The position numbers and the translations under genes are program-made. A DNA stretch of 18,467 nucleotides, from positions 1-18,467 of the forward strand of contig CAJGCU010000047.1 in NCBI GenBank assembly GCA_904501945.1, read 5' to 3'. The stretch's first letter is position 1. Each line of letters opens with the position of its first letter. Source of the DNA: an uncultured Bacteroidaceae bacterium. Lineage in GTDB: Bacteria > Bacteroidota > Bacteroidia > Bacteroidales > Bacteroidaceae. Shown piece after piece: positions 7,373 through 14,759 of the stretch. The notes below the pieces were generated by a model. That model was not told where the DNA came from. It made no database searches and saw nothing but the letters and a program-made list of their open reading frames with translations.

Positions 7373-7978
7373 TTATCGGAGATCTATAACATCAACATCT
7401 GGATATTTCTTCTGGTCAAACTGAAATGTCTTGTCCGAGAACATTTGATTCTTCTGATAAGAATCGCATTGAATATCTGCGACAAAATTAGCTTGCGCAG
7501 ATTCCATGTGAATCATTGCAGGATAATAAGTCTTTTTATCTATGCGGATTACAACTTTTTTATACTGAGATGTTTTATCACCCTCCATAATTATCTCATG
7601 CTCTTTTGCTGTTCCCTTGCCTTTTTTAACCTTATATCCTTTTTTATAAAAAGATAGGAATGCATATGGATTCAGCTTTGACATCTCGGTCTGTGATGGT
7701 ATCGTGATATTCACCTCTTCGTTCTTCAGTACATAATTCCATAAAGTTTCACTATCAAACCATATTATGTTCTCTTCCAAATGGAGAACAAACTTATTTC
7801 CTTTCGACTTGATATATCCTTTTGACGAAAAATCTCCTGTCTTTATGGTAAAATCCACCTTCATACCACCAGTTGTCTTCAGTGCAGCAGAAGTTCTATC
7901 CAGTATTGCTACTGCATCCTGCGCTGAAACAAAAACTGAAATGATGGATAATACAAACAAAAACAGAATCTTTTTCAT
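7373..7978 (-). CDS. LolA-like outer-membrane lipoprotein carrier protein
   Basis: This is a predicted periplasmic chaperone that ferries lipoproteins toward the outer membrane. Residues 1-19 are a signal peptide (MKKILFLFVLSII, cleavage after VSA). The mature part, about 180 residues, has LolA-type features: an early AALKTTGGMKVDFTIK segment, GYIKSKGNKFVLHL, the WFDSETLWNYVLKNEEVNI strand pair, then SKLNPYAFL. Length 201 is normal. The gene lies 56 bp after ftsK, a neighbourhood I recall as common in Bacteroidota. It is followed directly by the DUF5687/ABC pair, which might suggest a shared role in envelope biogenesis, but that is speculation. Identity to proteobacterial LolA is expected to be low. 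Confidence 0.83.
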   Translation of the reverse strand: MKKILFLFVLSIISVFVSAQDAVAILDRTSAALKTTGGMKVDFTIKTGDFSSKGYIKSKGNKFVLHLEENIIWFDSETLWNYVLKNEEVNITIPSQTEMSKLNPYAFLSFYKKGYKVKKGKGTAKEHEIIMEGDKTSQYKKVVIRIDKKTYYPAMIHMESAQANFVADIQCDSYQKNQMFSDKTFQFDQKKYPDVDVIDLR

Positions 7979-8034
7979 AAGGCTATCGTTTTTGAGATTA
8001 TAGATTAAATTTCAAAACATTATTAGAAAGTTAT

Positions 8035-10557
8035 TCATGCCAAAGTGTTCAGCAATCCTTCAAGTGTCAGAGGATCTTTAATCAGCACCTCGCGAGGTTT
8101 ACTACCCACTTGCGCACCCACAACGCCCATTTTTTCTAACTGATCCATAATCTTGCCGGCACGATTGTAGCCAATAGAATAGTTGCGTTGAATCATCGAT
8201 GTAGAACCGCTCTGATTGTTAACCACAAACTTTGCCACTTCTGCAAACATCGGATCAAGATGTCCTTTATCTACATTTCCCATGCCAATACCACCATCTC
8301 CATCTGGTTCTGCAACCTCTGGCAAATACATAGGATGCAAGAATGATTGCTGTGTGGAAATGAAACGACATATATCATTAACCTCTGGAGTGTCGACAAA
8401 AGCGCACTGTACACGTACTGGTTCACTGCCCTGAAGATACAGCATATCACCCTTACCTATCAGTTGATTAGCGCCTGAACGGTCGAGAATAACACGAGAG
8501 TCCATCATCGAACTAACCTTAAACGCAATTCTCGTCGGGAAGTTCGTCTTGATAGCACCACTGATGATACTTGCCTGCGGACGCTGTGTTGCTATAATCA
8601 TGTGAATACCAACCGCACGCGCCAACTGCGCAATGCGGCAAATTGGAAGTTCCACTTCCTTGCCTGCCGTCATAATCAAGTCGCCGAATTCATCCACAAT
8701 TACTACAATATATGGCATGTATTCATGACCATGCTCAGGATTGAGAAGGCGGCTCTTGAATTTCTCATTATATTCTTTGATATTTCTAACATGCGCCCTC
8801 TTCAACAAATCATAGCGAGTATCCATCAGCACACACAGCGAGTTCAAAGTCTTTACCACCTTCTGAACATCTGTGATAATACAATCTTCTTCTTCCTCTA
8901 AACGTGCCAAAAAATGATTCTCTATCGGACTGTAAATACTAAACTCCACCTTCTTTGGGTCAATCATCACTATCTTCAATTCAGACGGGTGTTTCTTGTA
9001 AAGAAGCGATGTTACAATAGCATTCAATCCGACAGATTTTCCTTGACCAGTTGCACCAGCCACCAATAAGTGAGGCGCCTTGGCCAAGTCAAACATGAAA
9101 ACATCATTGCTAATAGTTTTTCCCACCGCACATGGCAACTCCATCTTGCTTTCTTGATATACGCGGCTATTGATGATGCTCTCCATTGACACAATACACT
9201 TTTTCTTATTCGGAACCTCTATACCGATTGTACCTTTACCTGGTATCGGAGCAATAATACGGATGCCCTCTGCAGCCAATGATAATGCGATGTCATCTTC
9301 CAAATTGCGGATTTTACTAATGCGAGTACCTTCAGCAGGCACTATCTCATACAATGTAATTGTCGGTCCAATCGTTGCCTTAATGCTCGCAATTTCAACT
9401 CCAAAATTCTTCAACACATGAATGATTCGGTCCTTATTCGCATTCTGTTCCATCATGTCAATCTGAGGTCCCTGATCATCTGCCTTATTCAACAGATTCA
9501 GTTTCGGATACTTATAGTGTTCCAAATCCAATTTAGGGTCATATGGAGTATTTATATCTCCACGTACAATCTTACCCGTTCCCTGCACCGTTTCATGCAC
9601 TTCAATATTCATATCTGCAGCAGGAACATCATCAAAATTCAGTGTTGACTGTACAACTGATGACTCATTTGAAACTTGCGGAGCTACAACAACAGTTTTT
9701 TCCTCCTTCACCTCCACAGGTTCTTGAGATAATATATCCTCAAATTCCACAACATTAGGTCCAGCGTCTTCCATTTCCAACAACTCATCTTCGTCTTCAT
9801 CTTCCGTATCATCATTAGCTACATCACTAACAATTTCGTCTTCCGATCCGTCTTCATCCTTATTCACAAAACGTTTCAAACGCGAAGGATTCACTTTCTT
9901 CAAAAAGTTCAGTCTCAATGCGTTTCTGATAACAACTATCGTCCTCGCACTCAGATAAATAAGATACATCACAGCATAAATCAACAAAGCCGCCATCAGA
10001 CCTGGCATACCTATTATCTGCGTCAAAATTCGTACCACATGAATGCCATGATTCCCACCAAGTTTCACAAATGAATCATCAAACACCGGGAATAAATAGT
10101 CACACGCTGCAAAAAACACACTCAGCCACAACATCAACAAAGAGAAGAGAATAAATTTACGCACCAGCGTAAACTTAAAGATACGCATCATTCTCAATCC
10201 CAATATGATAAGATATGGTGGTATCAAAAATGAAGCTAGGCCAAACAAATCATTCAAAAAATAATATGCAGCAATTGCTCCCCAAGCTCCACACACATTC
10301 CGATATTGCAACTCTTTGTTCCACCAGTCGCTCGTCTGTTCCAGCAAGCTAAAGTCTGCCTCGCCAGTAAACAAATATGAAACAAAAGCCACAAACAGAA
10401 AAATAGAACACACCACTATCAGGAAGCCTATGCCAAACGAGAACATTTCCCATTTACCAAATCCTCCAAAGAAATCTCCTGCAGTCAATTTTTCTTTCTG
10501 CGCCGCTGCATATTTTTTGCCATTATTATTTTTTGATTTTCCTTTATTCGTAGCCAT
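8035..10557 (-). CDS. ftsK: FtsK/SpoIIIE-type DNA translocase
   Basis: This membrane-anchored ATPase pumps chromosomal DNA through the division septum and activates dimer resolution. I take the ATG at 10557 (MATNKGKSKNN, 840 residues). The frame stays open upstream only to an ATT codon, and the promoter box at 10603-10634 leaves a leader of about 40 nt to this ATG. Numbered from this ATG, four membrane segments lie within residues about 40-205. A strongly acidic linker (233-264, runs of Asp/Glu) and a further linker precede the motor. Walker A is GATGQGKS at about 501-508, Walker B is VVIVDEFGD, followed by IATQRPQASIISGAIKTNFP and SRVILDRSGANQLIGKGDM. The C-terminal gamma winged helix (STSMIQRNYSIGYNRAGKIMDQLE) should read KOPS-like DNA. 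The linker is short compared with E. coli FtsK. Confidence 0.96.
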   Translation of the reverse strand: MATNKGKSKNNNGKKYAAAQKEKLTAGDFFGGFGKWEMFSFGIGFLIVVCSIFLFVAFVSYLFTGEADFSLLEQTSDWWNKELQYRNVCGAWGAIAAYYFLNDLFGLASFLIPPYLIILGLRMMRIFKFTLVRKFILFSLLMLWLSVFFAACDYLFPVFDDSFVKLGGNHGIHVVRILTQIIGMPGLMAALLIYAVMYLIYLSARTIVVIRNALRLNFLKKVNPSRLKRFVNKDEDGSEDEIVSDVANDDTEDEDEDELLEMEDAGPNVVEFEDILSQEPVEVKEEKTVVVAPQVSNESSVVQSTLNFDDVPAADMNIEVHETVQGTGKIVRGDINTPYDPKLDLEHYKYPKLNLLNKADDQGPQIDMMEQNANKDRIIHVLKNFGVEIASIKATIGPTITLYEIVPAEGTRISKIRNLEDDIALSLAAEGIRIIAPIPGKGTIGIEVPNKKKCIVSMESIINSRVYQESKMELPCAVGKTISNDVFMFDLAKAPHLLVAGATGQGKSVGLNAIVTSLLYKKHPSELKIVMIDPKKVEFSIYSPIENHFLARLEEEEDCIITDVQKVVKTLNSLCVLMDTRYDLLKRAHVRNIKEYNEKFKSRLLNPEHGHEYMPYIVVIVDEFGDLIMTAGKEVELPICRIAQLARAVGIHMIIATQRPQASIISGAIKTNFPTRIAFKVSSMMDSRVILDRSGANQLIGKGDMLYLQGSEPVRVQCAFVDTPEVNDICRFISTQQSFLHPMYLPEVAEPDGDGGIGMGNVDKGHLDPMFAEVAKFVVNNQSGSTSMIQRNYSIGYNRAGKIMDQLEKMGVVGAQVGSKPREVLIKDPLTLEGLLNTLA

Positions 10558-10602
10558 CCAAAGGTCTTGTATTTTTATCAATTAGAAGAAAATGAAAACA
10601 AT

Positions 10603-10634
10603 GCAAAGATAAGTAAAATTTTTGCTCATACAAA
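10603..10634 (-). promoter_or_regulatory. Bacteroidales-type promoter for ftsK
   Basis: The minus strand carries TTTG at 10631-10634, a 20-nt spacer, and TATCTTTG at 10603-10610. Both boxes match the Bacteroidales housekeeping consensus (TTTG at -33, TAnnTTTG at -7) exactly. Transcription should begin about 6-8 nt downstream, giving a leader of roughly 40 nt to the ATG at 10557. This is the best promoter match I found in the window. Confidence 0.75.
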
Positions 10635-10694
10635 AAAAGAACAAACAAATTCTTCAAAGAAAGAGTTTTTTGCAATCTTCTTCTCCCATACGAC

Positions 10695-10749
10695 ATCACC
10701 GTCTGCATAATATTAAAACACCACCTGTATAATTTATGCAGACGGTGAT
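10695..10749 (-). repeat. 16-bp perfect inverted repeat between the TPR gene and ftsK
   Basis: The arms 10695-10710 and 10734-10749 are perfect 16-bp complements around a 23-nt loop that can itself pair four bases (ATTA/TAAT). It lies about 60 bp past the TPR gene stop and about 60 bp upstream of the ftsK -33 box. It may end the upstream transcript, but on the minus strand the sequence after the stem is GTCGTATGGG, not T-rich. The 250-bp gap from 10558 to 10807 otherwise holds only the ftsK promoter. Confidence 0.6.
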
Positions 10750-10807
10750 TATATAACGTAGAAAAAAATGAATATTTTTTCAATAATAAATTCTAAAAAT
10801 AGCAAGT

Positions 10808-12088
10808 CTATTTGTATTTTTCCAGAGCACGAAGTTCCCTTCCTCGATTCAACTTAAAGTAAGCCTCGCGCAATCCGGAAAGCCAAAGAGCTTGATTGTT
10901 TTCATCAAACTGACGAGCATGTTCAAAAGCTGTACATGCCTGTTGATAGAGAAAATCTATCTGCTGCTTCTGTTGCGCATAATCCGGATGGGAAATAGGT
11001 GTGTCAAAATGGGCATAAGCAGCCTGAGCATCATGTAAATAAATATTTCCAATTGCTGAATAAGCCTGAGCATCATCCGCCTGTAACTCTATACATTTAC
11101 GAAAAGAAACAAGTGCTTCATTATACTGAGCGAGAAGCATCTGTTCCGTACCAGCCATATACCAATAGTCACGCTTTTCTGGATAAAGCTCTACCATAGT
11201 CATAATATTCTGCAATGCATGGTGGTAATCTTTCTGCTCATTATAATGCTTGATGAGAGTCATGAAGAAATATTCAACATCAGGATAAGACAGGAATCCA
11301 GCTTCAAGGAGAACAAGCATACGAGTGGTGTCTTGAAGCTGTGCTGCAGACTTGGCTCCAAGTTCGAGAAGCTGCGGCTTAAGATGCTCTACAGTAAGAC
11401 CCTCTTCTATATACACCATAACGCCTTGATAATTACCAGAAGCATAAGCACTAAGAGTGGCCAAAGAAGCTACTTCTCGCATATCATCGGGATCTGCAAT
11501 AAGAGAGTTACCATCCTTGTCTGCAAAAACAGGCGCAGTTTTGGTTTGTGCATAAAGATGAAGGAACTGATATGCCTTTGCATAGTTTTTTTTCTTATAA
11601 TGATATTTTCCAGCATTAAGCATATTCTTGCGATAAGAAAGCATTGACTGAGCGACAGTGTACCGCAATCGAGGCTTAGCCTTTTTGCCCATAGCTTGAC
11701 GCACACGAATAAGTGCTTGTTCTATACTATCACAAGTGAGTCCTGTCGTATAAAGCTCATACACATAATTGAAATAAGTAACAGTGTCGGGCTTTGAATT
11801 GAGATAAATTTTCCTGTTTTCAGCAACAATCAGCGCATTCAGAGCATCCATTTTGTACTTATACAACTGTGCATCAACAGCTGCTTCAGGATACTTTTTG
11901 ATAGCTCCATCTATTTCCTGTTTAGCCCGAGCATAATTCTTGGACTTCATGTTAGTACGATAGGCCTTGAGAACCGCAGACGATTTGTATTCATCTACTT
12001 TTTGATTGCCATTTTCTGCCTGCTGAGCAAAAATCGTCGATGCAGTCATTAACAGGGCAAAAAAGATTCCGAATGTGCTTTTCTTCAT
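10808..12088 (-). CDS. Exported tetratricopeptide-repeat protein
   Basis: This 426-residue protein of unknown specific function has a clear signal peptide (1-21, ending in TASTIFAQ). No lipobox cysteine is visible, so it is probably periplasmic. The rest is alpha-helical with TPR-like units. The clearest one is near residues 329-365 (EALVSFRKCIELQADDAQAYSAIGNIY), preceded by HHALQNIMTMVELYPEKRDYWYMAGTEQ and followed by QACTAFEHARQFDENNQALWL. TPR proteins usually scaffold other proteins. It follows the glycogen phosphorylase gene by 81 bp with no promoter box found in between, so read-through from the glycogen unit is plausible, but a strong hairpin sits just ahead of its ATG. A direct role in glycogen metabolism is not supported, since the product is exported. 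Confidence 0.85.
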   Translation of the reverse strand: MKKSTFGIFFALLMTASTIFAQQAENGNQKVDEYKSSAVLKAYRTNMKSKNYARAKQEIDGAIKKYPEAAVDAQLYKYKMDALNALIVAENRKIYLNSKPDTVTYFNYVYELYTTGLTCDSIEQALIRVRQAMGKKAKPRLRYTVAQSMLSYRKNMLNAGKYHYKKKNYAKAYQFLHLYAQTKTAPVFADKDGNSLIADPDDMREVASLATLSAYASGNYQGVMVYIEEGLTVEHLKPQLLELGAKSAAQLQDTTRMLVLLEAGFLSYPDVEYFFMTLIKHYNEQKDYHHALQNIMTMVELYPEKRDYWYMAGTEQMLLAQYNEALVSFRKCIELQADDAQAYSAIGNIYLHDAQAAYAHFDTPISHPDYAQQKQQIDFLYQQACTAFEHARQFDENNQALWLSGLREAYFKLNRGRELRALEKYK

Positions 12089-12106
12089 TTTTTTGTTTAA
12101 GACGGG

Positions 12107-12139
12107 AATTGCACCATCCCTTCTTGAGATGGTGCAATT
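12107..12139 (-). repeat. 12-bp perfect hairpin upstream of the TPR gene
   Basis: The arms 12107-12118 and 12128-12139 are perfect 12-bp complements with a 9-nt loop. On the minus strand the stem ends 18 nt before the TPR gene ATG (12088) and 30 nt after the phosphorylase stop. The following sequence is CCCGTCTTAAAC, so there is no T tract and simple intrinsic termination is unlikely. It could stabilise the 3' end of glycogen mRNA or restrict translation of the TPR gene; both are inferences. Confidence 0.6.
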
Positions 12140-12169
12140 AAGTTAATTATATCATTGAATTTCAGTTGA

Positions 12170-14737
12170 TTAATCAACCCACTTAACGTAACAGAAGTCT
12201 TGACGGTGTGGGAGTTCTGCACTCTTTGGATACATACGACATGCCACCTTAAAGCTACCTGCTGTAGGGAGTACATGGGTACCCTCGAATGTATAAAGAT
12301 TTCCCTCACGTTTTACAACCTCAAGAGGTTCAACCTGACTGATGTGCTCACGACCTTCTTCGTCCTTGAATACAGTAACAAGTTCCATGCCTACTGCATC
12401 ATCAAGTCCCTGTTCGTCAACGATATACTGCATCTTGTACTTCTTACCAGAGAATACATCTCCCTTGAGGATATCTTCTTCTTTCTGGCAAGACACAACA
12501 TTGATACTATCCCATCGTGAAGCAACAAGTTCTTTCCATGCTGCAATTTCTTTTGCCTTCTTATAGTTATCGGCAAAGAGCACCTGACGACGCTCTGCCA
12601 GTGGGCAATAGAACTTTGTGAAGTAATCATCGAGCTGACGCTTCATTGTGTAGTGTGGAGCAATCTGTGCAATAGAATTCTTGACGGTCTTGATCCATCC
12701 TTCCGAATAACCCTTAGAGTTCTGAGCATAGTAAAGTGGCAGAATTTCGTTTTCGAGCAGCGAGTAAATAGTAGCAGCATCAAGCTGGTCTTGCTGCTCT
12801 TGGTTTTGGAACGTACGCTTCTCTGTCAGAGCCCATCCTGCACCCTCGCGATAGCCTTCAAGCCACCAGCCATCAAGAACAGAGAGATTAACAACACCAT
12901 TCATGAGTGCCTTTTCACCAGATGTACCAGATGCCTCAAGAGGACGTGTTGGTGTGTTCATCCAAATATCCACGCCTGTCACAAGACGACGAGCAAGTTT
13001 CATATCATAGTTCTCAAGGAAAATAATCTTGCCAAGGAACTCTGGACGACGGCTAATCTCATAAATCTTCTTAATGAGTCCCTGGCCGCCACCATCAGCA
13101 GGGTGTGCTTTACCAGCAAAGAGGAACTGAACTGGATAGTCTGGATTGTTAACAATCTTTGCCAGACGGTCAAGGTCACTGAAAAGCAAATGAGCACGCT
13201 TATAAGTCGCAAAACGACGTGCAAAACCGATTGTCAATGCATTAGGATTGATTTTCTCAACAATTGAAACAATACGAGAAGGATCGCCCTGATGCTTCAG
13301 CCAGTCTTCCTTGAACGCTTTCTTGATGTATTCAATCAGTTTAGCCTTAAGTCCCAAACGGGTATTCCAAATTTCCTGATCTGGCACATTGTAGATAGCT
13401 TCCCAAATTTTCTGGTTTGACTGATCTGAAAGATGTGTGCCATCAAAATGCTTTGCATATACAGATTTCCACTCTGAAGCAGTCCAAGTAGGCATATGTA
13501 CACCATTAGTCACATAGCCAACATTATGAAGTTCTTCAGGGAAGTAACCTTTCCAAATTCCATTGAACATGTCCTTAGACACCTTACCGTGAAGCCAGCT
13601 AACACCATTCACCCATGAACAAGTGTTGCAAGCAAAAGTTGACATGCAGAAACGTTCACCCTTATCATCTGGATTTACGCGTCCCATACCCATAAACTCG
13701 TCCCAGCTAATACCAAGCTTGGATGGATACTGTGACATATACTTGCCGAAGAGAGCCTCATCGAAATAGTCATGTCCTGCTGGCACTGGAGTATGCACGG
13801 TATAAAGTGACGAAGTACGTACCACCTCAAGAGCCTCATTGAATGTCATACCTGCCTCAACAAACTCAACCAAACGCTGTACGTTTGCAAGAGCAGCATG
13901 ACCTTCATTACAATGGATAATGTCTTTCTTAATTCCAAGTTTGTTAAGGGTAAGAATACCACCGATACCAAGAAGGATTTCCTGCTTAATGCGATTTTCC
14001 CAATCACCACCATAAAGAGCGTGGGTAATAGAACGGTCAAACTCAGAATTCATATCATTATCTGTATCAAGCAGATAAAGTTTAACACGACCCACATTCA
14101 CACGCCACACAAGTGCATGAACTGTATAGTTGTTATAAGGTACATCTACAACAATCTGCTTGCCATTCTCGTCAAGTTCGCGTTCAATTGGAAGAGTTGG
14201 GAATACCTGAGCTTCGTAATTAGCAACCTGCTGACCCTCCATTGAAAGTGTCTGAGTGAAGTAACCATAGCGATACAGGAAACCCACTGCACAGAAATCC
14301 ACGTTAGAGTCAGAAGCCTCTTTCACGTAGTCACCTGCAAGAATTCCTAGACCACCGGAATAAATCTTAAGCACATGGCTCAATCCATACTCCATACAAA
14401 GATAAGCTACAGATGGACGAGTCTTATCTGGCTCAACATCCATGTATGCACGGAACTCCTTGTATACTTTATTGATACGATTGATAATCTTCTCATCAGA
14501 AGCGATTTCCTCAAGCTTTTCATAATTCATGCGGCTGAGGAAAAGTACAGGATTCTGCTTAACGTCATGCCAAAGCTGGGCATCCATGTCATGAAAAATG
14601 TGGCCTACCTCATTATTCCAAGACCACCACATGTTGTGTGCTATCTCGTTCAGTGGCTCAAGAGCTGCTGGAACGGATGATTTTACACTGATTTCACGCC
14701 AGTTTGGCATGTTAGCATTGCTTGCCTGAATTCTCAT
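12170..14737 (-). CDS. glgP: Alpha-glucan (glycogen) phosphorylase, TIGR02094-like
   Basis: It releases glucose-1-phosphate from glycogen or maltodextrins with orthophosphate in the cytoplasm. The 855 residues start with a DUF3417-type region (LNEIAHNMWWSWNNEVGHIFHDM). Next come the phosphorylase body with YLCMEYGLSHVLKIYSGGLGILAGD and the motif NEGHAAL. The PLP site is EASGTSGEKALMNG, in which Lys609 is the expected cofactor lysine, equivalent to Lys680 in muscle phosphorylase (GTGNMK there). The C-terminus carries about 130 extra residues, mostly beta strands. The length fits the bacterial/archaeal short-phosphorylase subfamily with appended domains. The gene starts 22 bp after glycogen synthase stops, forming a synthesis-degradation pair. 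A perfect 14-bp palindrome overlaps its stop codon, which I regard as chance. Confidence 0.95.
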   Translation of the reverse strand: MRIQASNANMPNWREISVKSSVPAALEPLNEIAHNMWWSWNNEVGHIFHDMDAQLWHDVKQNPVLFLSRMNYEKLEEIASDEKIINRINKVYKEFRAYMDVEPDKTRPSVAYLCMEYGLSHVLKIYSGGLGILAGDYVKEASDSNVDFCAVGFLYRYGYFTQTLSMEGQQVANYEAQVFPTLPIERELDENGKQIVVDVPYNNYTVHALVWRVNVGRVKLYLLDTDNDMNSEFDRSITHALYGGDWENRIKQEILLGIGGILTLNKLGIKKDIIHCNEGHAALANVQRLVEFVEAGMTFNEALEVVRTSSLYTVHTPVPAGHDYFDEALFGKYMSQYPSKLGISWDEFMGMGRVNPDDKGERFCMSTFACNTCSWVNGVSWLHGKVSKDMFNGIWKGYFPEELHNVGYVTNGVHMPTWTASEWKSVYAKHFDGTHLSDQSNQKIWEAIYNVPDQEIWNTRLGLKAKLIEYIKKAFKEDWLKHQGDPSRIVSIVEKINPNALTIGFARRFATYKRAHLLFSDLDRLAKIVNNPDYPVQFLFAGKAHPADGGGQGLIKKIYEISRRPEFLGKIIFLENYDMKLARRLVTGVDIWMNTPTRPLEASGTSGEKALMNGVVNLSVLDGWWLEGYREGAGWALTEKRTFQNQEQQDQLDAATIYSLLENEILPLYYAQNSKGYSEGWIKTVKNSIAQIAPHYTMKRQLDDYFTKFYCPLAERRQVLFADNYKKAKEIAAWKELVASRWDSINVVSCQKEEDILKGDVFSGKKYKMQYIVDEQGLDDAVGMELVTVFKDEEGREHISQVEPLEVVKREGNLYTFEGTHVLPTAGSFKVACRMYPKSAELPHRQDFCYVKWVD

Positions 14738-14759
14738 AGTTTTTGTTATTGAAATGGTT

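Noticed and set aside
10558..10581. Eight extra N-terminal codons for FtsK starting at an ATT codon
   Set aside because: ATT is a very rare start, and an ATG at 10557 with an exact promoter box about 46 bp upstream fits better.
12097..12117. Six-codon reading frame (MVQFPS) overlapping the hairpin ahead of the TPR gene, a possible leader peptide
   Set aside because: The purine-rich run directly abuts the ATG with no spacing, and the peptide has no run of regulatory codons.
12165..12178. Perfect 14-bp palindrome GTTGATTAATCAAC over the glgP stop codon
   Set aside because: Six of its bases are fixed by the Val-Asp-stop codons; with no loop or T tract, and nothing linking it to a known operator, chance is the simplest explanation.
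12653..13267. Plus-strand open frame of 204 codons inside the phosphorylase gene
   Set aside because: It lies fully antisense to a well-supported gene, has no recognisable domain and has an ordinary cysteine-rich shadow composition.
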